Made by a program: the position numbers and the translations under genes. DNA of 64,000 nt from positions 3,224,001-3,288,000 of the forward strand of contig NZ_JBPWQE010000001.1 in the NCBI RefSeq assembly GCF_051811025.1, read 5' to 3'. Below the pieces are notes generated by a model. The model saw only the letters and a program-made list of their open reading frames with translations, was not told the DNA's origin and ran no database searches. Positions 54,800 through 63,618 of the stretch are shown here, piece by piece. This DNA is from Tardiphaga sp051811025. Lineage in GTDB: Bacteria; Pseudomonadota; Alphaproteobacteria; Rhizobiales; Xanthobacteraceae. Numbering within the stretch: the stretch's first letter is position 1; every line of letters starts with the position of its first letter.

Positions 54800-54953
54800 C
54801 ATACCCAGCTGGCATACCAGAACTCCGACTGGATATCGCCGGTGCGATAAAAGCACATCGGAAATACACGCCATGCCGCAAATAAACGTCAGAAATACTG
54901 ACTTTCTTTCTTATTCCACCGCCCCGCGATATCCTCGTTTCTGCGTTGACAAC

Positions 54954-54970
54954 TGGCATACCGTATACCA
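54954..54970 (+). promoter_or_regulatory. Oxalate-regulon operator H (CBS-domain gene)
   Basis: TGGCAT-ACCGT-ATACCA. A consensus TTGACA (54946-54951) ends 2 bp before it. It stands 51 bp before the CBS gene. Confidence 0.75.
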
Positions 54971-55021
54971 ATCTCGCACTTGTAAGATCGATCCTCAGCC
55001 GATCAGCCAAGGGAGGTTGCC

Positions 55022-55453
55022 ATGCAAGTCGGAGATATCCTGCGTAGGAAGAGCACCCGTATCGCTACTGTCCGCATGAACGAGACTGTCGCCATCGCGG
55101 CGCAATTGCTCCGGACAGGCAATATCAGCGCATTGGTCGTGAAGGACGTGTGCCGCACCGAAGGCAACACCGCGGTCGGCATGTTTTCGGAACGCGATGT
55201 GGTTCGCGCGATTGCCGAACACGGTGCTGCCGGCGTCAATCGTAAGGTGTCGGATATGATCTCGGTGCAGGAGCTGATTTCCTGCCGCTCGACCGACACA
55301 CTTGAACATGTGCGCCACCTGATGAACAGGCATCATATTCGCCATGTCCCCGTCATCGACGATCACACACTGATTGGCGTGATCAGCATCCGCGACATCA
55401 GCAGGGCTCTCGACCATGAGGATGAACCGCAAGCACATGCTGCGGTCGCCTAA
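55022..55453 (+). CDS. CBS-domain protein
   Basis: A 143-residue protein with two CBS motifs (about 10-65 and 77-135) and nothing else. GMFSERDVVRAIAEHG and GVISIRDISRALDHED are the paired ends of the motifs, where adenine nucleotides usually bind. It could sense energy state or CoA/adenylate and act on an enzyme or transporter of the cluster. AAGGGAGGTTGCC is a strong ribosome-binding site. It is the last gene found with a regulon operator. Its target is unknown. Confidence 0.9.
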   Translation: MQVGDILRRKSTRIATVRMNETVAIAAQLLRTGNISALVVKDVCRTEGNTAVGMFSERDVVRAIAEHGAAGVNRKVSDMISVQELISCRSTDTLEHVRHLMNRHHIRHVPVIDDHTLIGVISIRDISRALDHEDEPQAHAAVA

Positions 55454-55566
55454 GGCCTAGTCTCAAGCTCACTTCGCGTTTCCATACCGATAACGACACG
55501 GACCGCCAGCGGCCCGTGATGCTAGTTCTTTTGCCTTGTCCGCGCTCATTGCCTTGGTGACATCTC

Positions 55567-56541
55567 ATGAAGATCTGCATCTACGGCGCTGGCGCCATCG
55601 GCGGCTATCTCGGCGTTCAGCTCGCGCAGGCTGGCGCCGACGTTAGTCTCGTCGCGCGCGGCGCACATCTTGCGGCGATGCGCGCTCATGGACTGAAGCT
55701 GCTGATATCAGGCGAGGAACGCGTCGTGCACATTCCCTGCACCGACGATCCCGCCGAGCTCGGCGAGCAGGACTACGTCATTATCTGCCTGAAAGCCCAT
55801 TCCATCACCGGCGTCATCGAACAGATGCGGCCGCTGCTCGGCCCAAGGACGCGCATCGTCACTGCCGTGAACGGCATTCCCTATTGGTACTTCCACAGAC
55901 ACGGCAACCAGTTCGAAGGTACTGCGCTGGAAAGCGTCGATCCAGGCGGACGGCAGTGGGAAGAAATCGGCGCCGCCCGCGCCATCGGCTGTATCGTTTA
56001 TCCCGCCACCGAGATCGAAGCGCCCGGCGTGATCCGGCATGTCTATGGTGACAAGTTTCCGCTCGGAGAACCATCGGGCGAACGCACGGCAGATGTCGAG
56101 CGGCTGGCCGCGATGTTCGAAAAGGCAGGATTGAAGGCGCCCGTGCTGGATCGCATTCGCGACGAGATCTGGCTGAAACTGTGGGGCAATGTCTGCTTCA
56201 ATCCGATCAGCGCCCTCACCCATGCGACGCTGGACGTGATCTGCACTGATCCCGGAACACGCGCGCTCTCGAAAGCGATGATGCTCGAAGCCCAATCGAT
56301 CGCCGAGAGCTTTGGCATCGGCTTTCGCGTCGATGTCGAGCGCCGCATCGAAGGCGCGCGCAAGGTCGGCGCGCACAAGACATCGATGCTGCAGGACCTT
56401 GAGCGCAGCCGGCCGATGGAGATCGATCCGCTGGTCACCGTGGTGCAGGAAATGGGGCGCCTCACCGGCATCCCGACGCCGGCCATCGATTCCGTTCTGG
56501 CACTGGTTGCCCAACGCGCCAAGGTTGCCGGGCTCTACTAG
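55567..56541 (+). CDS. PanE/ApbA-family reductase
   Basis: A 324-residue NADP-dependent 2-dehydropantoate 2-reductase homologue. The Rossmann motif is ICIYGAGAIGGYLGVQLAQAG, and the substrate block DEIWLKLWGNVCFNPISALT carries the catalytic Lys and Asn. The family makes pantoate, but in Methylobacterium a PanE-type protein was reported as an oxalyl-CoA reductase giving glyoxylate. Its place beside the oxalate regulon makes that role plausible; this is inference. No regulon operator was found upstream. It precedes the fumarylacetoacetase-family gene by 16 bp. Confidence 0.85.
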   Translation: MKICIYGAGAIGGYLGVQLAQAGADVSLVARGAHLAAMRAHGLKLLISGEERVVHIPCTDDPAELGEQDYVIICLKAHSITGVIEQMRPLLGPRTRIVTAVNGIPYWYFHRHGNQFEGTALESVDPGGRQWEEIGAARAIGCIVYPATEIEAPGVIRHVYGDKFPLGEPSGERTADVERLAAMFEKAGLKAPVLDRIRDEIWLKLWGNVCFNPISALTHATLDVICTDPGTRALSKAMMLEAQSIAESFGIGFRVDVERRIEGARKVGAHKTSMLQDLERSRPMEIDPLVTVVQEMGRLTGIPTPAIDSVLALVAQRAKVAGLY

Positions 56542-56557
56542 TGCAGGATGCAATAAG

Positions 56558-57331
56558 ATGACGAACTGGGTTCGCTTCCGCCATCATGACCACATGTGTT
56601 TTGGCACGCTCGCGGATGGGGAGATCGCCGTGCATAACGGCGACATGTTCGGCGCGGCCAAGCCAACGGGCCAGTATCTGAAGCTCGCCGATGTGGAGTT
56701 GCTCGCACCCTGTGCACCTTCGAAGATCATCGCGCTCTGGAACAACTTCCATGCCCTTGCCGCCAAGCTGAACGTCCCCGAACCGAAGGAGCCGCTCTAT
56801 CTCCTGAAAGCGCCATCCAGCATCACGGCGCCCAGCGCAATTGTGCGCAAGCCCGTCAGTTACGACGGCAAGACCACCTATGAAGGCGAACTTGGCATCG
56901 TCATCGGCGAGACCTGCAGCAATATTCCGCCGGAGAAGGCCGATGCTGTCATCTTTGGCTATACCTGCGTCAACGATATCACCGCGTCCGATGTCCTCAA
57001 TCGCGATGCGACCTTCCCGCAATGGGCACGCGCCAAGGGCTTCGACGGTTACGGCCCGTTCGGTCCCGTCATCACGACGGGCATCGATCCGGCGACGCTC
57101 CATATCCGCACCATCCTCAATGGTGAAGAGCGGCAGAACTATCCGATATCGGACATGATCTTCAGCGCGCAACGCCTGGTGTCGCTTATCTCCCACGACA
57201 TGACCCTGCTCCCCGGCGATCTGATCTGCTGCGGCACCTCCGTCGGCGTCGGCGTGATGAAGGAACCGGTCAACACCGTGACCATCGCCATCGATGGGAT
57301 CGGCGCGCTGCATAACGAATTCCACCAATAG
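56558..57331 (+). CDS. Fumarylacetoacetate hydrolase-family protein
   Basis: A 257-residue FAH-fold protein. The core has SKIIALWNNFHALAAKLNVP, then YEGELGIVIGETCSNI with the metal-binding Glu residues, GYTCVNDITASDVLNRD and KGFDGYGPFGPVITTG. Members hydrolyse or decarboxylate beta-diketo or oxo acids, including oxaloacetate. The start at 56558 follows the panE stop by 16 bp; an in-frame open extension upstream overlaps panE and was not used. A palindromic repeat follows. Confidence 0.87.
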   Translation: MTNWVRFRHHDHMCFGTLADGEIAVHNGDMFGAAKPTGQYLKLADVELLAPCAPSKIIALWNNFHALAAKLNVPEPKEPLYLLKAPSSITAPSAIVRKPVSYDGKTTYEGELGIVIGETCSNIPPEKADAVIFGYTCVNDITASDVLNRDATFPQWARAKGFDGYGPFGPVITTGIDPATLHIRTILNGEERQNYPISDMIFSAQRLVSLISHDMTLLPGDLICCGTSVGVGVMKEPVNTVTIAIDGIGALHNEFHQ

Positions 57332-57336
57332 GAATT

Positions 57337-57440
57337 AGAGCGTTTTCGAGCGAAGTGGAGACCGGTTTACGTCAAGAAAACGCGTAAAGACAAAAATCTA
57401 GAGCTCCGTTCCGATTTAATCGGAACGGAAACGGCTCTAG
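57337..57440. repeat. Compound palindromic intergenic repeat
   Basis: It begins AGCGTTTTCGAGCGAAGTGG and ends in a nested hairpin: TCCGTTCCGATT (57405-57416) with AATCGGAACGGA (57418-57429), enclosed by CTAGAGC (57398-57404) and GCTCTAG (57434-57440). From memory this is a widely scattered Bradyrhizobium-group element. It directly follows the FAH-family gene and could act as its terminator. Confidence 0.65.
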
Positions 57441-57584
57441 GCGCCCGCCCCGCCAAATCCGCATGGCGCACTGCCGGCTGTCCGATGGACATTCCGCCGG
57501 TGCAACGGCATCCTCCGCCCCCGAAAGATCAACAAGCCACATCGGGCACACCCGATGCGCCTGCGAGGGAACAGAGGACCAATC

Positions 57585-58580
57585 ATGATCAAGACGCGCT
57601 TCACCGAGCTCGTGGGTGTCGAACACCCGATCGTCCAGGGCGGCATGCAGTGGGTCGGCCGCGCCGAGCTCGTCGCCGCAGTGGCCAATGCCGGCGCACT
57701 CGGCCTGATCACCGCACTGACCCAGCCGACGCCGGAAGACCTCACTAAGGAAATCGCGCGCTGCCGTGACATGACCGACAAGCCGTTCGGCGTGAACCTG
57801 ACCATTCTGCCGACCATCAAGCCGCCGCCTTATGCGGAATATCGCCAGGCCATCATCGAGGCCGGCATCAAGGTGGTAGAGACCGCCGGCAACAAGCCGC
57901 AGGAACACGTCACCGAATTCAAGAAGCACGGCATCAAGGTCATCCATAAATGCACCAGCGTGCGCCACGGCCTCTCCGCCGAGCGTATGGGCGTCGATGC
58001 GATCTCGATCGATGGCTTTGAATGCGCCGGACATCCCGGCGAGGATGACACGCCGGGCCTGATCCTGATTCCAGCCGCAGCCGACAAGATCAGGATCCCG
58101 ATGATCGCCTCGGGCGGCTTCGGCGACGGCCGCGGCCTTGTCGCCGCGCTGGCGCTCGGCGCCGAAGGCATCAACATGGGCACGCGCTTCATGTGCACCA
58201 AGGAAAGCCCGATCCATCAGCTGGTGAAGGAGCGCATCGTCGCCAATGACGAGCGCGAGACCGACCTGATCTTCCGCACCATGCGCAACACCTCGCGCGT
58301 CGCCAGGAATGCGGTGAGCAAGCAGGTCGTCGCCATGGAGAAGGAAGGCGCCACTTTCGAGCAGATCAAGGAACTTGTCGCCGGCGCCCGCGGCAAGCTG
58401 GTCTATGCGCACGGCGATGCCGAAGATGGCATCTGGTCGGCCGGCCAGGTCCAGGGCCTGATCCATGACATCCCGAGCTGCCAGGAACTGGTGTCGCGCA
58501 TCATGCATGATGCTGAGACGATTATCCGCGCACGCTTCGAAGCCATGCTTGGTGGCGGCCAGCGCCAAGCCGCTGAATAG
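57585..58580 (+). CDS. Nitronate monooxygenase-family flavoprotein
   Basis: A 331-residue FMN TIM-barrel enzyme of the 2-nitropropane dioxygenase/NMO family. It starts ELVGVEHPIVQGGMQWVGRA, has FECAGHPGEDDTPGL with the likely catalytic His, and the FMN-phosphate motif MIASGGFGDGRGLVAALALG followed by AEGINMGTRFMCT. Members oxidise nitronates, but many of this subgroup are of unknown substrate, and enoyl reductase activity also occurs. The ATG at 57585 has AGAGGACC before it; the open frame extends only ten codons more. Confidence 0.88.
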   Translation: MIKTRFTELVGVEHPIVQGGMQWVGRAELVAAVANAGALGLITALTQPTPEDLTKEIARCRDMTDKPFGVNLTILPTIKPPPYAEYRQAIIEAGIKVVETAGNKPQEHVTEFKKHGIKVIHKCTSVRHGLSAERMGVDAISIDGFECAGHPGEDDTPGLILIPAAADKIRIPMIASGGFGDGRGLVAALALGAEGINMGTRFMCTKESPIHQLVKERIVANDERETDLIFRTMRNTSRVARNAVSKQVVAMEKEGATFEQIKELVAGARGKLVYAHGDAEDGIWSAGQVQGLIHDIPSCQELVSRIMHDAETIIRARFEAMLGGGQRQAAE

Positions 58581-58600
58581 ACGGAACGGAAAGCAGAGCC

Positions 58601-59569
58601 ATGAAAGCTTATGTCTACGGCGCCAATGGCGCTGCGATCGGTGATGTTCCGAAGCCCTCGCCCGCCGACACGCAGGTGCTGGTCAAGGTGAAAGCCTGCG
58701 GCCTCAACCGCGCCGACCTCGGCATGACCAAAGGCCACGTGCACGGCGCTGCCGGCGGCGTCGGTACGGTGCTGGGAATGGAATGGGCCGGTGAGATCGC
58801 CGAACTCGGCCCGGAGGCCAAGGGCGTCAAAGTCGGGGATCGCGTGACGGGGTCCGGCGGTGCGGCCTTTGCCGAATTCGCCGTCACCGATCACGGCCGG
58901 CTGTTCCACATACCAGCCAGCATGAGTTTCGAGGATGCCTGCACCCTGCCCGTCGCCATCACCACGATGCACAATGCGCTAGTGACGAATGGCGGACTAC
59001 AGCCCGGCCAATCGGTGCTGATCCAGGGCGCCAGCTCCGGCGTCGGCCTGATGGCGCTGCAGATCGCCAGGCTCAAGGGCGCAAAGACGGTGATCGGTTC
59101 ATCCACCGACGCCGCACGTCGCGCCCGGCTGAAGGACTTCGGCGCTGACCTCGCCATCGATTCGAAGGATGCCGGCTGGGTCGATCAGGTGCTCAAGGCC
59201 ACGGATGGCGACGGCGTCGATCTGATCATCGACCAGATCTCGGGGCCCATCGCCAACCAGAACCTGAAAGCCACGAAGGTGATGGGACGCATCGTCAATG
59301 TCGGCCGCCTCGGCGGCACGCATGGCGATTTCAATTTCGATCTCCATGCCGCACGCCGCATCAACTATATCGGCGTGACCTTCCGCACGAGGTCACTGCA
59401 GGAGATTCGCGACATCTTCAGTGCGGTGCGTGCGGACATCTGGCCCGCCATCGAAGCCGGCCAACTGAAACTGCCGATCGACAAGGTCTACGCATTCGAC
59501 GACATCGGAACTGCGTTCGACCACATGGAAGCGAACAAGCATCTCGGCAAGATAGTGGTGACTCTGTAG
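58601..59569 (+). CDS. Zinc-free MDR quinone oxidoreductase
   Basis: A 322-residue NADPH:quinone reductase-like enzyme. Rossmann motif VLIQGASSGVGLMALQIARL, N-terminal KACGLNRADLGMTKG, C-terminal DDIGTAFDHMEANKHLGKIV. The cysteines for zinc are missing, as in quinone oxidoreductases. It is 20 bp after the nitronate monooxygenase gene and shares its operon. Its substrate is unknown; related proteins reduce quinones and enones. Confidence 0.88.
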   Translation: MKAYVYGANGAAIGDVPKPSPADTQVLVKVKACGLNRADLGMTKGHVHGAAGGVGTVLGMEWAGEIAELGPEAKGVKVGDRVTGSGGAAFAEFAVTDHGRLFHIPASMSFEDACTLPVAITTMHNALVTNGGLQPGQSVLIQGASSGVGLMALQIARLKGAKTVIGSSTDAARRARLKDFGADLAIDSKDAGWVDQVLKATDGDGVDLIIDQISGPIANQNLKATKVMGRIVNVGRLGGTHGDFNFDLHAARRINYIGVTFRTRSLQEIRDIFSAVRADIWPAIEAGQLKLPIDKVYAFDDIGTAFDHMEANKHLGKIVVTL

Positions 59570-59608
59570 CGCCCGTTCTACGAGTCCTCGATTTCAACAC
59601 TGCGATTC

Positions 59609-59639
59609 AACGCTGCGCATGATTCTCATGCGCGGCGTT
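59609..59639 (+). terminator. Hairpin after the quinone oxidoreductase gene
   Basis: AACGCTGCGCATGA (59609-59622), loop TTC, TCATGCGCGGCGTT (59626-59639) with one mismatch, followed by CCTGTTT. It lies 39 bp after the stop codon. Confidence 0.7.
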
Positions 59640-59826
59640 CCTGTTTCGGACTCATGCAAGTGCCAAACAGTGATGAAATTCTCCGGTGGATACGATTTAT
59701 TTCACGTTAACGTTTCGTTGACTCTCGACACCCCAGGCAAAGTGGATTCTTATTGGTCTTGCGATTCGAAGTGGCGGGGCAGTTGTTTCGAGCGATGCGG
59801 GGCGAGATTCTTCGAGGGGGCTAAGT

Positions 59827-62151
59827 ATGTCGCGTGCGCATGCGGACAACGCATGCGTCCAATCCGATTCGATCAAAGGATTGGCGCAGTCTATCGCGAA
59901 GCCGGCCTATCACAGGCTGCTGGTCGCAGAGCCGGCACTTCGCCGAGCCGTCCCTACACTCATCATCGCTTTTCTTATCACGATCTTCTTCGGCGCTTTC
60001 GTGCAGGTGGTCGATCAGAGCCGGCAGAAGCAGGCATCGATGAAGCGCGATCTCGCGGCGCTCGCCGACCTGCTCGCCGAGCGCCTCGAACGCAATGGCA
60101 CCATCCGTCAGGATCGTTCTGCTGCCGTCGAGCGCCTGCAGAGCTTGCTGCCCAGTCTGATTCCATCCTGGGGGATCGCTGGGGGACGCCACGTCATCGT
60201 GCTCGGCGCCGACCAGAGCATTCTCGCGCGCGTGCCGATCGACCTGCCGCCGGGCGACGCCAATCGCATACTCGATGTCCTCAGCGCGACGCAGGCCATG
60301 GCTGCACAGGGGCCACGTACTGACGTTGTCGATGTGAAGCTGCCCGACAACAGCCACGCATTGGCCACCCGTCGCATCGTTAAGGCGCTGCCGGGTCAGG
60401 TGGTCGTCATTCAGGAAAACAACGAGCCGATCTGGCGCTCGGACTCCGCGTTGTCGATCACGCTCTCGGCCACCACCGGCTTCGTAGTGCTGATCCTCGG
60501 CTTTGCGTTCCACTGGCAATCGACCCGCGCCCGCGAGGGCGACGCCATCAACGACGCCGTACGTGGCCGCATCGATACTGCCCTCAATCGCGGTCGCTGC
60601 GGATTGTGGGACTGGGATCTGTCGCGCGGCCGCATCTTCTGGTCGCAGTCGATGTTCACCATGCTGGGCCTCGACAGCCGCAGCGACCTCCTGACATTCG
60701 GCGAAGTCAACGCGCTGGTACAGTCCGACGATATCAACCTGTTCGAGATCGCCGATCAGTTAATTTCGTTCAAGATCGATCACATCGACCAGACCTTCCG
60801 GATGCAACACAGCAACGGCCACTGGATCTGGTTGCAGCTGCGCTGCGAACTGGCCCAGGGTCAGGGTGACGGCAGCCAGCACCTGATCGGCATTGCCATC
60901 GACGTCACCGAACAGAAGAGTCTTGCCGAAAAGACCGTCGAGGCCGACGTCCGTCTGCGCGACGCGATCGAGACCATTCCCGAAGCCTTCGTGCTGTGGG
61001 ACGCGGAAGATCGCCTGGTCCTGTGCAATTCACATTTCCAGCGCCTGCATAAACTACCGGACTCGGCCGTATCGCCCGGCACATCCTACGAGACGGTGCT
61101 CGAAGTCGGCAGCATGCCCGAGGTTCGCTCGCGTCTCGCGGAATCCGGCGCTGCGGCCCCTGGCGCCCGTACCTTCGAAGCGCAGATCGAGGACGGCAGC
61201 TGGCTGCATATCAGCGAGCGCCGTACCAAGGACGGCGGCTACGTCTCCGTCGGCACCGACATCACCCGCATCAAGGAGCACGAGCACAAGCTGGTCGACA
61301 ACGATCTGCGCCTACGCGCCAGCGTCATCGATCTCAAGCACTCCCAGGCTGCGCTGGAGAAACAGGCGCTCGAACTTGCGGACCTCGCCCAGAAATATTC
61401 CGACGAGAAGAACCGCGCCGAGGAAGCTAACCAGACCAAGTCGAAATTCCTGGCCAATATGAGCCACGAACTGCGCACGCCGCTGAATGCCATTATCGGC
61501 TTCTCCGAGATCATGGGCAGTGGCATGTTCGGCAATCTCGGCTCCGACAAATATGCCGAATACTGCCACGACATTCTCACCAGCGGTCACTATCTGCTCG
61601 AAGTCATCAATGACATTCTCGATATGTCGAAGATCGAGGCAGGTCGCATGAAGCTGGACCTCGAGCCGCTCGATCTCGGACAGACGCTGTCCGAAGCGCT
61701 GCGTGTCGTCTCCGGCCGAGCCGACGACAAGAATCTGATACTCAGCGCCGACATCGCGGCTGATGCACCGGTGGTGGCTGACCGCCGCGCCATCAAGCAG
61801 ATCCTGGTCAATCTGCTCTCGAACGCAGTGAAGTTCACGCCCGATGGCGGCCGTGTCACCGTGCGCAGCCGCGTGCTGCGCGACTCCGTGGCCCTGATGA
61901 TCGCCGATAGCGGCATCGGCATCGCCCCGCATTCGCTGAAGCGTCTGGGACGCCCGTTCGAACAGGTCGAGAGCCAGCTCGCCAAGACCTATCACGGCTC
62001 GGGCCTCGGCCTCGCTATCGCCAAGTCGCTCACCAACCTGCATGGCGGATCGATGAAGCTGCGTTCCAAGCTCGGCACCGGCACCGTGGTCTGCGTCACC
62101 ATCCCGCTCCGCGGCAGACACAGGCCAGCGGAAATCTCCGAGGCCGCCTAG
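59827..62151 (+). CDS. Membrane PAS-domain sensor histidine kinase
   Basis: A 774-residue kinase. TM segments at about 45-62 and 200-222 flank a periplasmic region of about 135 residues. Then come a PAS fold (about 240-350, GRCGLWDWDLSRGRIFWSQ) and a second PAS-like domain with an atypical N terminus (about 370-480). A coiled coil (about 485-540) leads to HisKA with His at about 547 in MSHELRTPLNAIIGFSEIMG, then HATPase_c (NLLSNAVKFTPDGG, DSGIGIAP, GSGLGLAIAKSL). No response regulator is adjacent. GGGGGCTAAGT stands before the ATG. Confidence 0.9.
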   Translation: MSRAHADNACVQSDSIKGLAQSIAKPAYHRLLVAEPALRRAVPTLIIAFLITIFFGAFVQVVDQSRQKQASMKRDLAALADLLAERLERNGTIRQDRSAAVERLQSLLPSLIPSWGIAGGRHVIVLGADQSILARVPIDLPPGDANRILDVLSATQAMAAQGPRTDVVDVKLPDNSHALATRRIVKALPGQVVVIQENNEPIWRSDSALSITLSATTGFVVLILGFAFHWQSTRAREGDAINDAVRGRIDTALNRGRCGLWDWDLSRGRIFWSQSMFTMLGLDSRSDLLTFGEVNALVQSDDINLFEIADQLISFKIDHIDQTFRMQHSNGHWIWLQLRCELAQGQGDGSQHLIGIAIDVTEQKSLAEKTVEADVRLRDAIETIPEAFVLWDAEDRLVLCNSHFQRLHKLPDSAVSPGTSYETVLEVGSMPEVRSRLAESGAAAPGARTFEAQIEDGSWLHISERRTKDGGYVSVGTDITRIKEHEHKLVDNDLRLRASVIDLKHSQAALEKQALELADLAQKYSDEKNRAEEANQTKSKFLANMSHELRTPLNAIIGFSEIMGSGMFGNLGSDKYAEYCHDILTSGHYLLEVINDILDMSKIEAGRMKLDLEPLDLGQTLSEALRVVSGRADDKNLILSADIAADAPVVADRRAIKQILVNLLSNAVKFTPDGGRVTVRSRVLRDSVALMIADSGIGIAPHSLKRLGRPFEQVESQLAKTYHGSGLGLAIAKSLTNLHGGSMKLRSKLGTGTVVCVTIPLRGRHRPAEISEAA

Positions 62152-62515
62152 GCGTCGATCGCTTCCCGCCTGACCGGGCCGAGCCAACGCCCATGGCATG
62201 ATGCCCAAGCGTCAAATGGCCGCTTGGGAGGTTCCCGCCCATACCTATACTAAAGGTTGCAGGTCGCTATATTGGCGCGTCGACACCGCCGGTCTGGACT
62301 AGGACTGCGATTCTTTCTTGTGTGACCTGTCAATTTTCAAAGCCGCCATCTGCGAAGTCTCTGCCAACGAGACTGCAGCGGTTGCCGATTGAAGGGGGTT
62401 CCCGAACTCACGAACCACACTGCTCGTCAGCTCATGGATGAGCCGTCCAGACAAGAGCGACACGGAGATTGTCGCCTGTTCAATCAACAAAAGCATTCCA
62501 GTGGAGGAAACGACG
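62152..62515. other. Intergenic region between the histidine kinase and the orphan TctC gene
   Basis: About 364 bp. The orphan TctC promoter should lie here. I see no strong terminator, repeat or supported small gene. A short TGGCATGATGCCCA at 62194 resembles the oxalate-regulon half-sites but has the wrong spacing. Confidence 0.4.
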
Positions 62516-63484
62516 ATGAAATTCAGCCATCTCGCCGCGGCGGCATTCTGTCTGACAGTGCCGGGCATGGCCAGCGCACAAGACTATCCATCGAAATCCG
62601 TCACGGTGATCGTGCCTTTTACTGCCGGCGGAGCAAGCGATACGACAGCGCGCATGACCACCCAGAAGATGCAGGAAAGCTTCGGGCAGTCCTTCATCAT
62701 CGAGAACAAACCCGGCGCCAACGGCTCCATCGGCGCAACGCAACTCGCTCGCTCAAAGCCGGATGGCTATACGCTGATGGTGGGCTCGATTGGGGTCATC
62801 GCGATCAATCCGGTGCTCTACAAGGACCCAGGCTATCACCCGCTCCAGAATTTCGATCTGCTCAGTGTCGCTGTGCGCAATCCCAACGTGCTGATCACGC
62901 GCCCCGATTTCCCGGCCAATACCGTCCAGGAACTCATCGACTATCTCAAGAAGAATCCCGACAAGGTCACGTTCGCCTCATCGGGCGTAGGCTCGTCCGA
63001 CCATCTCACAGCCGTGTTGTTTTGGCAGAAGACGGGGACCACCGGTATCCATACGCCCTACAAGGGCGGCTCGCAGGCCCATACGGACCTGATGGGCGGA
63101 CATGTCGACGTCTCCTTCCAGAATCTCGGCGCAGTCGCCAATTACATCCGAGGCGGCAAGATGAAAATTCTGGCCGTTACCAGTGACACACGCTCCGATT
63201 CATTCCCGCAGACGCCAACGATGAAGGAAGTCGGCGTCGACGATCTCAATATCTATTCCTGGCAGGCCTTCGTCGCGCCCAAGGGCCTTCCCGCCGATGT
63301 GAAGACCAAACTCGAGACATCGATCACCACCGCCCTCACCTCGCCCGATCTCAAGAAGCGGCTGACCGACAGCGGCTTCGAGGTCGTCGCCAATACAAGT
63401 GCGGAATTTCAGAGCTTCCTGGAGAAAGAACTCGCCCGCTGGAAGACGGTTGTCGAGATCGGCAAGGTCAAGCCGGAGCAGTGA
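62516..63484 (+). CDS. Orphan TctC/Bug-family periplasmic binding protein
   Basis: A 322-residue binding protein with a Sec signal (about residues 1-23, ending MASAQ). Bug motifs are KSVTVIVPFTAGGASDTTAR, NKPGANGSIGATQLARSKPDGY and HTPYKGGSQAHTDLMGGHVD. No tctA or tctB gene is present on either side within the window, so it must share a membrane part encoded elsewhere or be a sensor partner. AGGAAACGACG precedes the ATG at 62516, which settles the start. Its ligand is unknown. Confidence 0.88.
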   Translation: MKFSHLAAAAFCLTVPGMASAQDYPSKSVTVIVPFTAGGASDTTARMTTQKMQESFGQSFIIENKPGANGSIGATQLARSKPDGYTLMVGSIGVIAINPVLYKDPGYHPLQNFDLLSVAVRNPNVLITRPDFPANTVQELIDYLKKNPDKVTFASSGVGSSDHLTAVLFWQKTGTTGIHTPYKGGSQAHTDLMGGHVDVSFQNLGAVANYIRGGKMKILAVTSDTRSDSFPQTPTMKEVGVDDLNIYSWQAFVAPKGLPADVKTKLETSITTALTSPDLKKRLTDSGFEVVANTSAEFQSFLEKELARWKTVVEIGKVKPEQ

Positions 63485-63551
63485 TAACCGCATGGCGAAA
63501 CGCCACCCACACCTGAGCAGGTGAATGCGGGCTCACAAAAAGCAAACGCTG

Positions 63552-63581
63552 CGGCCGCCATGATGACATCACGGCGGCCGC
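63552..63581 (+). terminator. Hairpin between the orphan TctC gene and the TonB receptor gene
   Basis: GCGGCCGCC (from 63551) pairs with GGCGGCCGC (63573-63581) across a 13-nt loop. It lies between converging genes. There is no T tract, so termination efficiency is uncertain. Confidence 0.4.
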
Positions 63582-63618
63582 TCGTCAGACCGATCTGATA
63601 CGCAGACGATCGGCGATA

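Noticed and set aside
54810..54819. TGGCATACCA palindrome after the second OFA antiporter
   Set aside because: It has both half-sites of the oxalate operator but only 10 bp in total. It lies just past a terminator and not at the spacing seen at the other seven sites. The full site at 54954 serves the CBS gene.
62194..62207. TGGCATGATGCCCA before the orphan TctC gene
   Set aside because: The half-sites overlap, so the 5-bp spacer is missing, and no -35-like hexamer is beside it. It is probably chance.
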